DNA of 64,000 nucleotides from Bathynomus jamesi (lineage: Eukaryota > Arthropoda > Malacostraca > Isopoda > Cirolanidae), in contig JAJOZX010000087.1 in NCBI GenBank assembly GCA_023014485.1, positions 1,621,501 through 1,685,500 of the forward strand. The letters are read 5' to 3'. Position numbers and translations under genes: made by a program. Shown here one piece after another: positions 38,165-48,361 of the stretch; position 1 is the first letter of the stretch, and each line of letters opens with the position of its first letter. Under the pieces are notes generated by a model, which was not told the DNA's origin, did no database searches, and saw only the letters and a list, made by a program, of their open reading frames with translations.

Positions 38165-38330
38165 GATGAGAGAGAAGAGAAACCAACTGCGCAGGGACTT
38201 GGCGCAGGATGGTTTCGGAAGAGAAGAGATAGAAGAGAGGAACCGAATGCGCAGGGACTTGGCGCAGGACAGTTTCGGAAGAGAAATTTACGTGTGCAGG
38301 GTCTTGGCACACGAAAGTTTCGATCGAAGA
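38165..38330 (+). repeat. Three tandem units inside the LTR element
   Basis: Roughly 60-bp units with GCGCAGGGACTTGGCGCAGG then TTTCGGAAGAGAA; the third is diverged (GTGTGCAGGGTCTTGGCACACG). Function unknown. The rest of 35,309-39,428 is AT-rich with only short frames. Confidence 0.75.
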
Positions 38331-39428
38331 TGGTCTACTGGTATTTTTCGGGCAGTAGCTGGTCACGCTGCTCGAATGCTTCGCTAAATATGTGTCGTAG
38401 CACGCGGTAGGCAAGCCACGAGAGCTTGAACGGGTGTCTAAGACTGTACTGTCCATACAGACATACAGTAGGTTCGTTGGGAAACGGCCTACGGCGGAGT
38501 GATCGTTTGATTGTTGCCAGTAGAAGAGTCTTTCAGCTGGACGTAGGAAGAGCAGCGTTCACCGACAAAAGTGGAGATGAGACAAGGCGAGTTTCTTCAT
38601 CGACTTCTAGAATTGCAAATTCCGTCCAATTCCAGCGCGTGGTCCCGCTTTCAGTATATCTCCCCCCCTGATCCTTTTAGAATTGGACGTCTCTCTTGTT
38701 TTTTTTTTCGCCATTGGAGAGAGAGCGGAACCATTATAGCGTGCTGCCCTGTTGCATGTTGATTGATGCAATCCCTTGCATTCTAGCGAAGTGAGCAGGA
38801 GAGCTGCGATTGAAAATTGAAGAAGTCCGTTGTCAGCGTGCGGATTGTGATCTAAACAACGTCCAGCAAATTAATGTACTGATTATTATGTAATGAAATT
38901 ATAAGTGAAAGGGTGCGATTATTGCCCATATTTGTTGGTTTTTCGTGAAATAGTATGTGCGCTCTTGGTCAGTATTTTATGTAAACTTTTTCTTATTTTT
39001 TCTATGTTGCCCTGATAGTAACTGTATAACTATACAAATAATTGTTTCAAATGTAAAGCGATCTTTGATGAGAAATCGCTGGAATAGATTGTGAACTTGA
39101 AATTTGTGTAACCAATGTAAGAAAATTTTCCGTTATTTTTTTTTTGGCATGTATAGATTAGTTACAGGTTGTAATTTAATTATTAGTGTGAAATGTTATT
39201 TTATGCAAATGTGAAAATTATAAAGTTTTCGTTTTTATAATATGATACAAAATATGTGTGGAATTTGTCATTCTAATTATTTCTTGTCTATCAACTTTGA
39301 ATTTGTTAAAGAAAAAAAAAAAAAAAAATTGCAAAATATATAATTTGTTGAATAAATTTATTAAATTTGTTAAACGATATTAATAAGTTTTCCTAATGAA
39401 AAACTTATTTTCAAGGGGGTGATGCGAG

Positions 39429-39949
39429 TGTAGTAATGCCTAGTTAAGAATATTAATTTTTGTTTAATTAAGATAATGTTTAATATAAATCATTTACTAA
39501 TAATTGTGAAATTACGAAAAAGTATGTTGTTGTTTAAATTGTTTAAAATGGGAAGAGTTGGCAATCCTGAACAGAGGCCGACAGAGCGGACTACCCCCAA
39601 AAGAGTCAGTCGTCCGGTAGCGCGATAAGCGTAAAGTTGGGGCCATGTAACCTTAAAATTAAATTAATTTGTGCCCCTCTCCGACGTAAAATATTATAGT
39701 AAAATTCCTACTCGCATCCCCCAAATTTAAACCATTTTCGGAATTAAATAAAGTGTTAAAACGTTAAAAGAGTGTTAATGAACCCCCCTTCCCCCTTTGT
39801 GTTGTAACGGCTTTCATAGTCTCGGCGTGGCTACCATGAAGTAATAAAGTATCGTGGAAATGAGTAAAGAGAGTGTAAAGATAAATGCAATAGAGATCAG
39901 AAAGTACAGTAAATAATGAAGAAAGTAAATAATAAAAGTGATCACGACA
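39429..39949 (+). repeat. 3' LTR
   Basis: Close copy of the 5' LTR with scattered substitutions and a small extra segment near 39,760-39,820 (C-rich plus TTTGTGTTGTAACGG). An AATAAA in the shared part (about 39,745) may be the poly(A) signal. Confidence 0.88.
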
Positions 39950-39984
39950 TCAGCCTCTCGCTCTTTTATAGACCTCTAATCCGT

Positions 39985-40110
39985 CATTTGGCTGAGTTGC
40001 CAGATAGCGCCATGTATTTAATTCCAATAGATGGCTGAGTTGCCAGTTTGTGCTATATATTTAATTAATTCTAATCGAAGACTGAGTTGCCAGATAGCAA
40101 TATTTATTAA
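39985..40110. repeat. Polinton left subterminal tandem repeats
   Basis: Three units around GGCTGAGTTGCCAGATAGC. The inverse motif (ATCTGGCAACTC) is repeated at 61,300-61,560, so this continues the terminal inverted repeat beyond the LTR element. Confidence 0.7.
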
Positions 40111-40194
40111 ATTAAACCATATATTAATCATCCATTTAAATACCACAATATATTTATATGATGGTAGTTAATCGCTGTTGTCACGAATAATAGT

Positions 40195-40307
40195 GGGAAA
40201 GGAAAAGAATACTTACGAAGATAGGTGAAACATACGACAATTCAAAACACACGATCGTCCCCCTCCTCCCTCATTCCCCCCAAACTTCTCACCCCATCTG
40301 TGCTTGT

Positions 40308-40349
<42 letters not shown>

Positions 40350-40386
40350 AGAATCATATTAACTGTGTCTATTTAATTTTGTAATT

Positions 40387-40424
<38 letters not shown>

Positions 40425-40552
40425 GGATTTTCACCTTAAAGTGAATTAAAACATTAACTTTATTACTTAATTCCTATTTTTATTATAAATATAAAACACA
40501 CGGTCGTCCCCTCCTCCCTCATTCCCCCCAAACTTCTCACCCCATCTGTGCT

Positions 40553-40587
<35 letters not shown>

Positions 40588-41634
40588 AATGAATGAACAA
40601 CTCGTGCACACAAACACACACACACACACACGCGCGCGCGCCTCTGTACATATCATGTATGTGAATGAAAATCAGAAAAAAATGCCAAACGTATATTATT
40701 TTATATCAAATGAAACTAAACGTATATTAATTTAAAACAAATAAATTTTCTCCTTTTAAGAGAATCAATTATTATAAGAAATTAATTATTCAATATAAGA
40801 ATTTAATCATTAAACGCTGTTTTTTTCTTTCACGAGGAAAGGATTTCCGAGAATCTGGGTCAACTCAAAACACACGGTCGTCCCCCCTCCTCCCTCATTC
40901 CCCCCAAACTTCTCACCCCATCTGTGCTTGTATATTATATATATATAATAAACGAATGAACAACTCGTGCACACACACACACACACACGCACACACACAC
41001 ACGCGCCTCTGTACATATCATGTGAACAAAAATCAGAAAAAAATGCCAAACGTATATTATTTTAAATCAAATGAAGCTAAACGTATATTAATTTAAAACA
41101 AATGAATTTTCTCCTTTTAATAGAATCAATTATTATAAGAAATTAATTATTCAATATAAGAAATTAATCATTAAAAGCTGTTTTTTCTTTCACGAGGAAA
41201 GGATTTCCGAGAATCTGGGTCAACTCAAAACACACGGTCGTCCCCCCTCCTCCCTCTTCCCCCCAAACCTCTCACCCTTCGCGAACATACAATCGTCAAA
41301 ATATTAGTTCAGACGAAATACACACAAATGAACAACTTTCTCCTTACCTTATATATATATATATATAGAAAGAATCATATTAACTCTGTCTATTTAATTT
41401 TGTCATTCCTTATATATATATATATATATAAATGGATTTTCACCTTAAAGTGAATTAAAACATTAAAAAAATCACTAAACAATTAAAAGAAAAGAAACCT
41501 TAAGAAGAAAGTTCAAACAAACGACAATTCAAAACACACGGTCGTCCCCCCTCCTCCCTCATTCCCCAAGCTTCTCACCCCATCTGTGCTTGTATATATA
41601 TATATATAATAAACGAATGAACAACTCGTGCACA

Positions 41635-41671
<37 letters not shown>

Positions 41672-41720
41672 AAAGGGTTACCGAGAATCTGGGTCAATTC
41701 GAATCGTTTGCCCAGAGGCC
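40195..41720. repeat. Degenerate tandem array of about 300-370 bp units with microsatellites
   Basis: Five copies of a segment containing CAAAACACACGGTCGTCCCC (near 40,235, 40,492, 40,866, 41,233, 41,530) with intervening (TA)n, (CA)n and AGTTGAC.../GAGGAAAGGATTTCCGAGAA sequence. The frames in it are repeat artefacts. From 41,720 to 42,060 I see only AT-rich DNA ending in (TA)n at 42,000-42,060. Confidence 0.8.
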
Positions 41721-41995
41721 TTTTTGAAATGACCGCGAGTTGACCTTTGTTCCAGTCTACTCGGGATAAATCTCGCTTCACTCCAAATCTTAATTTTGCT
41801 GTTGTTATTACTTCTACAATGAAACACATTCTCGAAGCGAAGAAAATGTTTTATATTTTTATATACGCGTAATTTGTATGGTGTCATATTCTTAGATAAC
41901 ATCTCTGTTATTGAAAGATATACACACAATTATATTAAATAATAATCAGCAAAAGAAATAAGGTGCATGAGGTAGGCAAACCTGAAAGTACTAAC

Positions 41996-42061
<66 letters not shown>

Positions 42062-42063
<2 letters not shown>

Positions 42064-44399
42064 GCAACAGGAAAGGAAAGAACACGCACAACAGAACGAA
42101 GCAAATTCGAAATTTTTAATTTTCACTCCAAAGCTATAAACTGGGAAGATGTGACATCCAGCATGGAAGTAATAGATTGGAAAACCATTTTCGAGGCCAA
42201 GACAACGGAAGAGATACTAATGACGTTAGAGGAGAAGACGTTAGAAATTGTGGAAAAACATGTCCCAAAGATACAACAAAGAGGAAAGAGAAGCAGGTTT
42301 GAAAGACAAAAGAGGGCATTGTTCCGAAAGAGAAAAAGAGTGACTGCAAAATTAAGTAATTGTAAAGATAACAACATCGGAAAAATATTAAATGATAAAC
42401 TACAAAGTATCGATGTCGTCATACAGGAACAAATCGAGAAGCATACAGAAAAAGAAGTAGAAGCGATAAAGGTTAACTCAAAGTACTTCTATAATTTTGC
42501 AAAAAGAAAGTCGAAAAACCAAGCGACTATCGGACCTTTAAAAAATGAGAACAGTGATTTATCTGATGATCTAACAGAAGTATCTGAAATATTAAAAGCT
42601 CAGTATGAATCATCTTTCAGTATCCCAAAAACTGACAAATTGATGTGCGATAGAAACGCGTTCTTTGAAAAAGAACCACAAGGGGAAAGTATAACGGATT
42701 TCGACTTTACGACGGATGATATTACACAAGCCATAGGGAAACTAAAAACAGACTCAGCGGCAGGACCGGATAAATGGAATGCCACACTGATCAAAAACTG
42801 CAAGAATGCAATCGCTGAGCCCCTATACTGGATATGGAGACGATCATTAGACACGGGAGAAATACCGGGCATCCTGAAGAGCGCGAACATAGTCCCAATA
42901 TATAAAGGAGGAGATCGATCCCAGGCCAAAAACTATAGGCCAGTGTCGCTTACATCTCATCTCACTAAAATATTTGAAAGAATAGTTAGACAGAAAATCT
43001 ATGACTTTTTGGAAACTCAGAAAAAATTCAATGATAACCAACACGGGTTTCGATCGGGCAGATCATGCCTATCACAACTAATGGAACACTACAACAACAT
43101 TATTGATTCACTTGAAAGTAATGAAAACTATGATGTACTATACACAGACTTTGCTAAAGCGTTCGACAAGTGTGACCACGGAATCATAATACATAAACTG
43201 AAATATATGGGAATAACAGGAAAAGTAGGGAAATGGATATATAATTTCCTTAGTGAGCGGAGGCAAGTCGTTACAGTACAAGGAGTATCTTCATCAGAAT
43301 CAGAGGTCCTCAGCTCAGTACCACAAGGAACAGTATTAGCTCCACTACTCTTCATAATCATGCTAACTGACATAGATGAGGACGTTAACAGAGACAGCAC
43401 AGTAACATCCTTTGCGGATGACACAAAGATCAGTAGAAAAATAAGAAACCCAGAAGACATAGGATCTCTACAAACCGACATAAACAAAATCTACAAGTGG
43501 ACTGAAGACAACAATATGAAGTTTAACACCGAGAAATTTCAGCTATTACGGTACGGAAAAAGAGAAGACCTAAAGTGCATGGAATATTATACCCCAAATG
43601 GACAGGAAATTCAGAGAAATTCCAGAGCAAAAGATTTAGGGGTTGTAATGACAGATGATGCGAAATTTGAAACACAAAATAAGATAGCAGTAAACAGAGC
43701 AAAGAGAATAACGGGTCAGATATTGAGAACTTTTAAACGAAGGGATAGGAATGTAATGATTCCTCTACTGAAAACCCTGATAATACCCAAATTAGAATAC
43801 TGCTCGGTCCTAACTTCCCCATATAAAAAAGAAGACATTAGACAGCTGGAGGGGATCCAAAGAAGCTTCACAGCCAAGATCAATGGGTGCAAAGAACTAA
43901 ATTACTGGGAAACGTTACGAGAACTAGACCTATATTCACTGGAAAGGAGAAGAGAGAGATACACCATTATTTACACTTGGAAAATAATGGAGAAACTAGT
44001 CCCTAATCTTACTCTGAATCCCATAACTCCCCAAACAACGATGGAAAGTAGAAGCGGTAGACTGTGTCGTATTCCCAAATTGAAGGCGAGACAGGGAACA
44101 TCCTTAACCCTGAAAGAAAATAGTTTTGTAGTGACAGGACCAAAACTGTTTAATCAGTTGCCCAAAGACCTAAGAAACACGAAGGGAGTTGCAGTGGAAC
44201 TCTTCAAAAGAAGACTAGACGCCTGGCTCAGAACAATCCCCGATGAGCCGGGCGTACCTGGCTATGTGAGGTGGAGAGCGCAAGAATCCAACTCACTACT
44301 TCACCAGGCCAACTCGAGAGGAGGGGCGACAAGCTTGACCTTCGCGAAATGAGAAATCATCACGCGGAACCTTTGTAAGGTTGTAAGGTTGTAAGGTAT
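42062..44399 (+). mobile_element. 5'-truncated LINE inserted in the Polinton
   Basis: Begins abruptly in (TA)n inside ORF2, keeps the whole RT and ends with GTTGTAAGG repeats followed by (TA)n. 5' truncation with an intact 3' end is the usual outcome of target-primed reverse transcription. Related relics lie at 9.5, 12.5-13.3 and 30.3 kb. Confidence 0.85.
42151..44352 (+). CDS. LINE reverse transcriptase, N-terminally truncated but open
   Basis: A frame of 733 codons is open, and it is also open upstream to the TA tract at 42,062, so the apparent start is arbitrary. The RT shows SAAGPDKWN, NYRPVSLTS, LYTDFAKAFDKCDH, SSVPQGTVLAPLLFIIML and catalytic FADDT, then the thumb region and a C-terminal block with GVPGYVRWRAQ. 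The endonuclease is missing. The clade is APE-type non-LTR (CR1/Jockey group); I cannot place it more closely. No stop or frameshift in the retained part points to a recent insertion. Confidence 0.85.
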   Translation: MTSSMEVIDWKTIFEAKTTEEILMTLEEKTLEIVEKHVPKIQQRGKRSRFERQKRALFRKRKRVTAKLSNCKDNNIGKILNDKLQSIDVVIQEQIEKHTEKEVEAIKVNSKYFYNFAKRKSKNQATIGPLKNENSDLSDDLTEVSEILKAQYESSFSIPKTDKLMCDRNAFFEKEPQGESITDFDFTTDDITQAIGKLKTDSAAGPDKWNATLIKNCKNAIAEPLYWIWRRSLDTGEIPGILKSANIVPIYKGGDRSQAKNYRPVSLTSHLTKIFERIVRQKIYDFLETQKKFNDNQHGFRSGRSCLSQLMEHYNNIIDSLESNENYDVLYTDFAKAFDKCDHGIIIHKLKYMGITGKVGKWIYNFLSERRQVVTVQGVSSSESEVLSSVPQGTVLAPLLFIIMLTDIDEDVNRDSTVTSFADDTKISRKIRNPEDIGSLQTDINKIYKWTEDNNMKFNTEKFQLLRYGKREDLKCMEYYTPNGQEIQRNSRAKDLGVVMTDDAKFETQNKIAVNRAKRITGQILRTFKRRDRNVMIPLLKTLIIPKLEYCSVLTSPYKKEDIRQLEGIQRSFTAKINGCKELNYWETLRELDLYSLERRRERYTIIYTWKIMEKLVPNLTLNPITPQTTMESRSGRLCRIPKLKARQGTSLTLKENSFVVTGPKLFNQLPKDLRNTKGVAVELFKRRLDAWLRTIPDEPGVPGYVRWRAQESNSLLHQANSRGGATSLTFAK

Positions 44400-44507
44400 A
44401 TATATATATATATATATATATAGAAAGAAAGAGAGAGAGAGTTTTGTTCATTATTTTAAAATAAATAAAGGAATGGAAATATATATGTCTATAGGGTGGT
44501 ACAGATT

Positions 44508-45066
44508 TAAAATAACAGGATCATTTGAGCCGGGGGTAGTATGACCGCAAAACATGTTAATGCACGATTTTTCTCTTTAGTAATAATAACAACTAGCTCT
44601 TCCCAGAATTGTAACAACGGATAAGGTTTTCACTCCACCTTAGACCCACAGTTTAACGTGGAAACCGAATGCTCTTTTCTTTTTTAAAAATATAATTAAG
44701 GAATGGATATATTTATGATTTCTTTATTATAAAATGTGGAACATGCAGTCTTCAGAAGATGTGAACATCTGCTCTGTGGATCAGTTCAAGAAATACATCT
44801 CGTCAGGGAGTCGTTGCTCATCATAATTTCAACATAACAGGATCATTTGATTATTATTGATCCTGGGTAGTATGACCGCAAAACATGTTAATGCACGATT
44901 TTTCTTTTTAGTAATAATAACAACTAGCTCTTCCCCGAATTGTAACAACGGTTAAGGTTTTCACTCCGCCTTAGACCCACAGTTTAACGTGGAAACCGAA
45001 TGCTCTTTTCTTTTTTAAAAATATAATTAAAGGAATGGATATATTTATAATTTCTTTATTATAAAA
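44508..45066. repeat. Tandem duplication carrying Polinton-end-like motifs
   Basis: Copies at about 44,508-44,736 and 44,829-45,066, offset 331 bp. Each contains GTAGTATGACCGCAAAAC, close to the AGTAGTATGGCCGCAAAA terminus of the palindromic element, and a block (CCACAGTTTAACGTGGAAAC) also seen near 1,290. Non-coding. Confidence 0.75.
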
Positions 45067-45281
45067 TCCTCTCGATTACATTAGTGACTAATGATCCGGG
45101 AATAGTGGGGGAAAAATATTGACATGGTAAAGACAGCAAGGGGTAATACGAGCATTAAATCTATTGGAGAAAATATAAAGATGGCATTAGTCGTCCGGAC
45201 CCGTTATAGCGGTGTTACGATTGGTACACAAACTTATCATAGCTCCACCCAGCTACACTGACAACCAATCACTACGAACAT

Positions 45282-45413
45282 CTGGTCTTAATCTTTTGGG
45301 GCGGAGCTTGGTGATTGTGCATATAAAAGGAAATATTTTTCAGTTGGGGGTAACAGTAGCTATTTTCGCGTCAGTGAATAATCATTCCCTCTGCCAAGTG
45401 CATTCCCTCCACC
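45282..45413 (+). promoter_or_regulatory. Putative promoter of the polB leader exon
   Basis: GGGGCGGAGCTT at about 45,298-45,309 is the inverse of the AAGCTCCGCCC box found twice upstream of 56,701. TATAAAAG at 45,322-45,329 follows, 85 bp before the ATG at 45,414. A shared box at both Polinton plus-strand genes suggests common control; inferred only from sequence. Confidence 0.6.
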
Positions 45414-45589
45414 ATGGACCACGAACTTTACGCTTTTCCGGATTTGTATGAAGAAGGTGACACTGCAGCATTGACTGCAATTAATCTTTTTAACGCGATT
45501 GACCGTGATGAATTATTTCCAACGCAAACCGTTGAAGATATTTGCAGTGACGCTCCTTACAATCCGACGCAAGGGACTACCATAGAAAT
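45414..45589 (+). CDS. Leader exon 1, probably of polB
   Basis: ATG in good context (CACCATGG) opens 58 codons of an acidic peptide (starting MDHELYAFPDLYEEGD), ending at a canonical donor AT|GTAAGT. The phase (2 nt left over) matches the exon at 45,866, whose acceptor is CTTTAAG|GT. Not similar to any family I know. It lies just outside the capsid cluster and reads toward it on the opposite strand. Confidence 0.6.
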
Positions 45590-45865
45590 GTAAGTGTCTA
45601 TAATTTTATTTTTATTCACAAGAAACATGATTTTATATATATGGAGGGTTGTAGTATCTCGTCAAATACTTCATTTAGATACTCACCATTATGCTAAAAC
45701 CGAAATTTTTATGGCAATCTTTTGCGTGTTTTAAATGTTATTCGGATTTACCTCTTAAATGAGTTTCGAACCAAAGATATCTTCACATAATGGGGTCTGT
45801 CTGTATACTCTGTATATGTTTTTATTAAAAAGAATCAATATGAACATTATTCTTTCTCCTTTAAG

Positions 45866-45973
45866 GTCCGATGAGGATTTGACACGTGTTATACAATCTT
45901 TTGAAGAATCTCGTGTCATGAATACGGAGGATATACTGATCAGTCAGCATAATGAATGTCACACCGAAATAAT
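45866..45973 (+). CDS. Leader exon 2, probably of polB
   Basis: 108 nt, in phase with exon 1 (SDEDLTRVIQSFEESRV), ending at AAT|GTAAGTG. The next in-phase acceptor with a good pyrimidine tract that I find is TTCTTCTCCCACAG at 52,057, beyond all antisense genes. The intervening 6.1 kb would be an intron. Confidence 0.5.
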
Positions 45974-46105
45974 GTAAGTGTTTTTCGATCTTTTTGGGGG
46001 AAGACAATATATTTTCATAAATTTATTAAATGAAAGAAATCAGTACAATAACCATCTTAAACTACAGAATATACCGTTACAAATATACACACACGAACAA
46101 AAACA

Positions 46106-46594
46106 TTATACTATACAACGAGTACGTACAATTGGAAAACGGATTTTTATCTGTCTGCATACCATTTCATCGTTTCGGCGAGTGTGACACGGGTCAAATA
46201 AATTTAAAAAATTTATAAATTCTTTATCACATGACATATGCATGAGAAATGAGACGCAGTACATTCCGCAAGTATTACTAAAATATCCTTGTATACGAAA
46301 CGGGTTCCATACAACTTCGGGAATATGTAACTGAGCGAGAAATTTTACAATAATAGGGTCACTCCAGGGTTGAGTACCGAGTGAATCAAAATAGTACAGG
46401 CGCTGTCTATTTTTAAAATAGACAGCGATCCAATGAATCCCTTCATTACCGATGACATCTGTGTTCACAATAAGACTACCGCATTCTCGCGTACTTGGCA
46501 AACTCAATGTTTCATTCTTCGCAAACACGCCGATAAATTTGGAACGTGTGACTCGTTCACTATTCATTACTTTCTGAAGTGTATTAGCATCCAT
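46106..46594 (-). CDS. PRO: Adenain-like cysteine protease (Polinton PRO)
   Basis: 162 residues with the adenovirus-protease/Ulp1-fold order: His54 in GIHWIAVY, Asp70 in YYFDSLG, Gln102 and Cys109 in QGYFSNTCGMYC. In adenoviruses the enzyme matures capsid proteins; the Polinton version is presumed to do so. Intact frame. The ATG is 1 bp after the MCP stop, the tightest spacing in a compact minus-strand series. A minus-strand AATAAA lies about 80 bp downstream (46,022-46,027) and would end the transcript series. Confidence 0.9.
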   Translation of the reverse strand: MDANTLQKVMNSERVTRSKFIGVFAKNETLSLPSTRECGSLIVNTDVIGNEGIHWIAVYFKNRQRLYYFDSLGTQPWSDPIIVKFLAQLHIPEVVWNPFRIQGYFSNTCGMYCVSFLMHMSCDKEFINFLNLFDPCHTRRNDEMVCRQIKIRFPIVRTRCIV

Positions 46595-46595
46595 T

Positions 46596-47897
46596 TTAAA
46601 AGTCAGTGATAACGCTCCTAAATCTATCTACTTCTATTAGGGCTTGCGATTCGAGATATACTAGTACACTAATAGGCGCGTCTATAGGCTTGGTGAATTC
46701 CAGCCTCACTGAGATGTTTCCGCTCTGCTGTGGGCTTAAATGCGTATTTACGCTAGCAGATAAGTCAGGTGTAATGTCAAACGGATAAAGGTTAAATTGA
46801 TCAATGAATTCTTCCTGCGTTACCCCATTACCAAGCTCATCACAATCACCTGCAATATGGGTCAGATTACTATAGGCTCTGGCACAAAGAGGTAACACAG
46901 CGTCTGATGAATAGTCCGTATCCATTGTTCCACCCAAAGCAATGCCATTAACGTATAGAGTTATATTTTTAAGTCCGAAATTCTCGAATTTAAAGGCACT
47001 CTTTTTATATTTTCCATTCACCGAAGCATGGTCCTGCATTCCGATTAATATCCTTTTAGGAAGATTTCCCAGGGCAATGTTTTCTATCTGCTTCGATGCC
47101 AACCCTGCAGGCACCGTATATAGTTTGATTTGTACTCTGTTAATAGGATATTTCACTGTAGCGTTTAGTAAATTTTTCTCAATTTCTAGTTGTTTTGGTG
47201 AACTTAATTTCACTCGCCGTACGCGGAGGTATGTGTCCATAATGTGAACCACAACGGGCTTTGCACCCTCTTCTTGATCAGCATCCAGATTTAAGCAGAT
47301 CTCAGGACTCGTGCGGGTGAGCTTTATTTTCATATCCACCCCGTTGACAAGCAACTTCTCCTGGAAAGTGAAATCTGTGTGCAGCCGTCCAAAACACTCG
47401 TATATTTTCTTTTTAGAATTTTTAAATTTGTCCTTTATACTACTTTCATCTTTAGTTTGATAATATCCCTCGGCACTTAAAAAGGTAGCCTTCGCTTCTT
47501 TGGAAAAGTTGAGGACATTTTCCAGATAGGCTCGTAGATGATAGTACCCCGTGCCTGCCGATATGTTGGTCTGATTTAAATATACGTCACACTGGTTGAA
47601 TATGGAGTGCAGAAAGTTTGTTTCAGGGTATACAGCATATTTGTCATCGCAGACCGTTCCATCAGAATGGGCTATACGTAGCTTAGCGTACATGTGCACA
47701 CAGCTTGGATCAAAAAAGTAAGGGCCTGAGCTGGGTATCACGAATTCTATAGGTGCACTCGGGGAACTAATTGTGTTTAAAGGGTTAATTGTAATAAAAT
47801 CACTGTGCTCAATAGAAACTTGAGTTGGAGGCAGCTCAAAAAGGGACAGCTCCGATTTACAGCATTGTGAACTACATGGGTGGATGAAGCGTGCCAT
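46596..47897 (-). CDS. MCP: Polinton major capsid protein (double jelly-roll)
   Basis: 433 residues, intact. The N-terminus (LFELPPTQVSIEHSDF), the YYHLRAYLENVLNFS motif and the strand-rich body correspond to the Polinton capsid family known from worm and other animal genomes (F54H12.2-like). These proteins are predicted to form hexon-like trimers of an icosahedral shell. It lies between the basic protein and the protease, as in related elements. No signal peptide or membrane segment. Fold is inferred from family resemblance, not visible directly. Confidence 0.85.
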   Translation of the reverse strand: MARFIHPCSSQCCKSELSLFELPPTQVSIEHSDFITINPLNTISSPSAPIEFVIPSSGPYFFDPSCVHMYAKLRIAHSDGTVCDDKYAVYPETNFLHSIFNQCDVYLNQTNISAGTGYYHLRAYLENVLNFSKEAKATFLSAEGYYQTKDESSIKDKFKNSKKKIYECFGRLHTDFTFQEKLLVNGVDMKIKLTRTSPEICLNLDADQEEGAKPVVVHIMDTYLRVRRVKLSSPKQLEIEKNLLNATVKYPINRVQIKLYTVPAGLASKQIENIALGNLPKRILIGMQDHASVNGKYKKSAFKFENFGLKNITLYVNGIALGGTMDTDYSSDAVLPLCARAYSNLTHIAGDCDELGNGVTQEEFIDQFNLYPFDITPDLSASVNTHLSPQQSGNISVRLEFTKPIDAPISVLVYLESQALIEVDRFRSVITDF

Positions 47898-47977
47898 GGC
47901 GAGTTAGAAATAGTGCCTCCTCTCTCGACAAGTAGTAAACAAACTATGATTCATGAGATCAATGTCCTTAGCTTATA

Positions 47978-48361
47978 TCAGTCAAAAAAGTGGTCAACCA
48001 TAGGTTTCATTCGCTTACAGCACTTCTTTTTTGATATCCTTTTACGTTTAATACCACGTGACCCCTTCTTCCGGGCAGCCCTCTTCTTCTTCCCGCCACC
48101 ACGCATTTTTCTCTTTGCATCTTTGATGATTTCGTCCCGTGTACGCTTTAAATGTTTTTTTAGAGCTTCTTTAGGTTTAGCCCCGGCCAATATGTCTTCT
48201 GCAGTGTTAAGACCTGATTGTAGCGCTTTCCTTCCGAGGTATCTGGCACCCCTCTTCAGCAAAGGAACAGCCGTACGTAGTATGGATGAAAAAATGGATC
48301 CAAGTCCACTACCGCGCTGGTATCTCACCCCTCGATAGACGGTGAAAGGCTTTCTATCCAT
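47978..48361 (-). CDS. Small basic virion-core-like protein
   Basis: 127 residues. A Gly-rich and amphipathic N-terminal half (RGSGLGSIFSSILRTAVPLL, about residues 16-35) is followed by a very basic tail (GGGKKKRAARKKGSRG...). This layout recalls adenovirus core or membrane-active precursor proteins and similar Polinton/adintovirus proteins, and suggests DNA condensation or membrane contact. Its ATG overlaps the end of the penton gene. Function is inferred. Confidence 0.65.
   Translation of the reverse strand: MDRKPFTVYRGVRYQRGSGLGSIFSSILRTAVPLLKRGARYLGRKALQSGLNTAEDILAGAKPKEALKKHLKRTRDEIIKDAKRKMRGGGKKKRAARKKGSRGIKRKRISKKKCCKRMKPMVDHFFD

Larger units (their letters stand above)
34815..39953 (+). 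mobile_element. Non-autonomous LTR retrotransposon, 5.1 kb plus TSD
   Basis: Direct LTRs (34,819-35,308 and 39,429-39,949) start TG and end CA and are bounded by TCAG at 34,815-34,818 and 39,950-39,953. A purine tract AAGGGGGTGATGCGAG precedes the 3' LTR. The 4.1 kb interior has no gag or pol frame of any length, as in LARD-type elements. It was inserted into the Polinton's left subterminal region. Confidence 0.88.

Noticed and set aside
37885..38671. Overlapping frames in the LTR element interior
   Set aside because: Generated by three GCGCAGGGACTTGG tandem units; no gag, protease, RT or envelope similarity.
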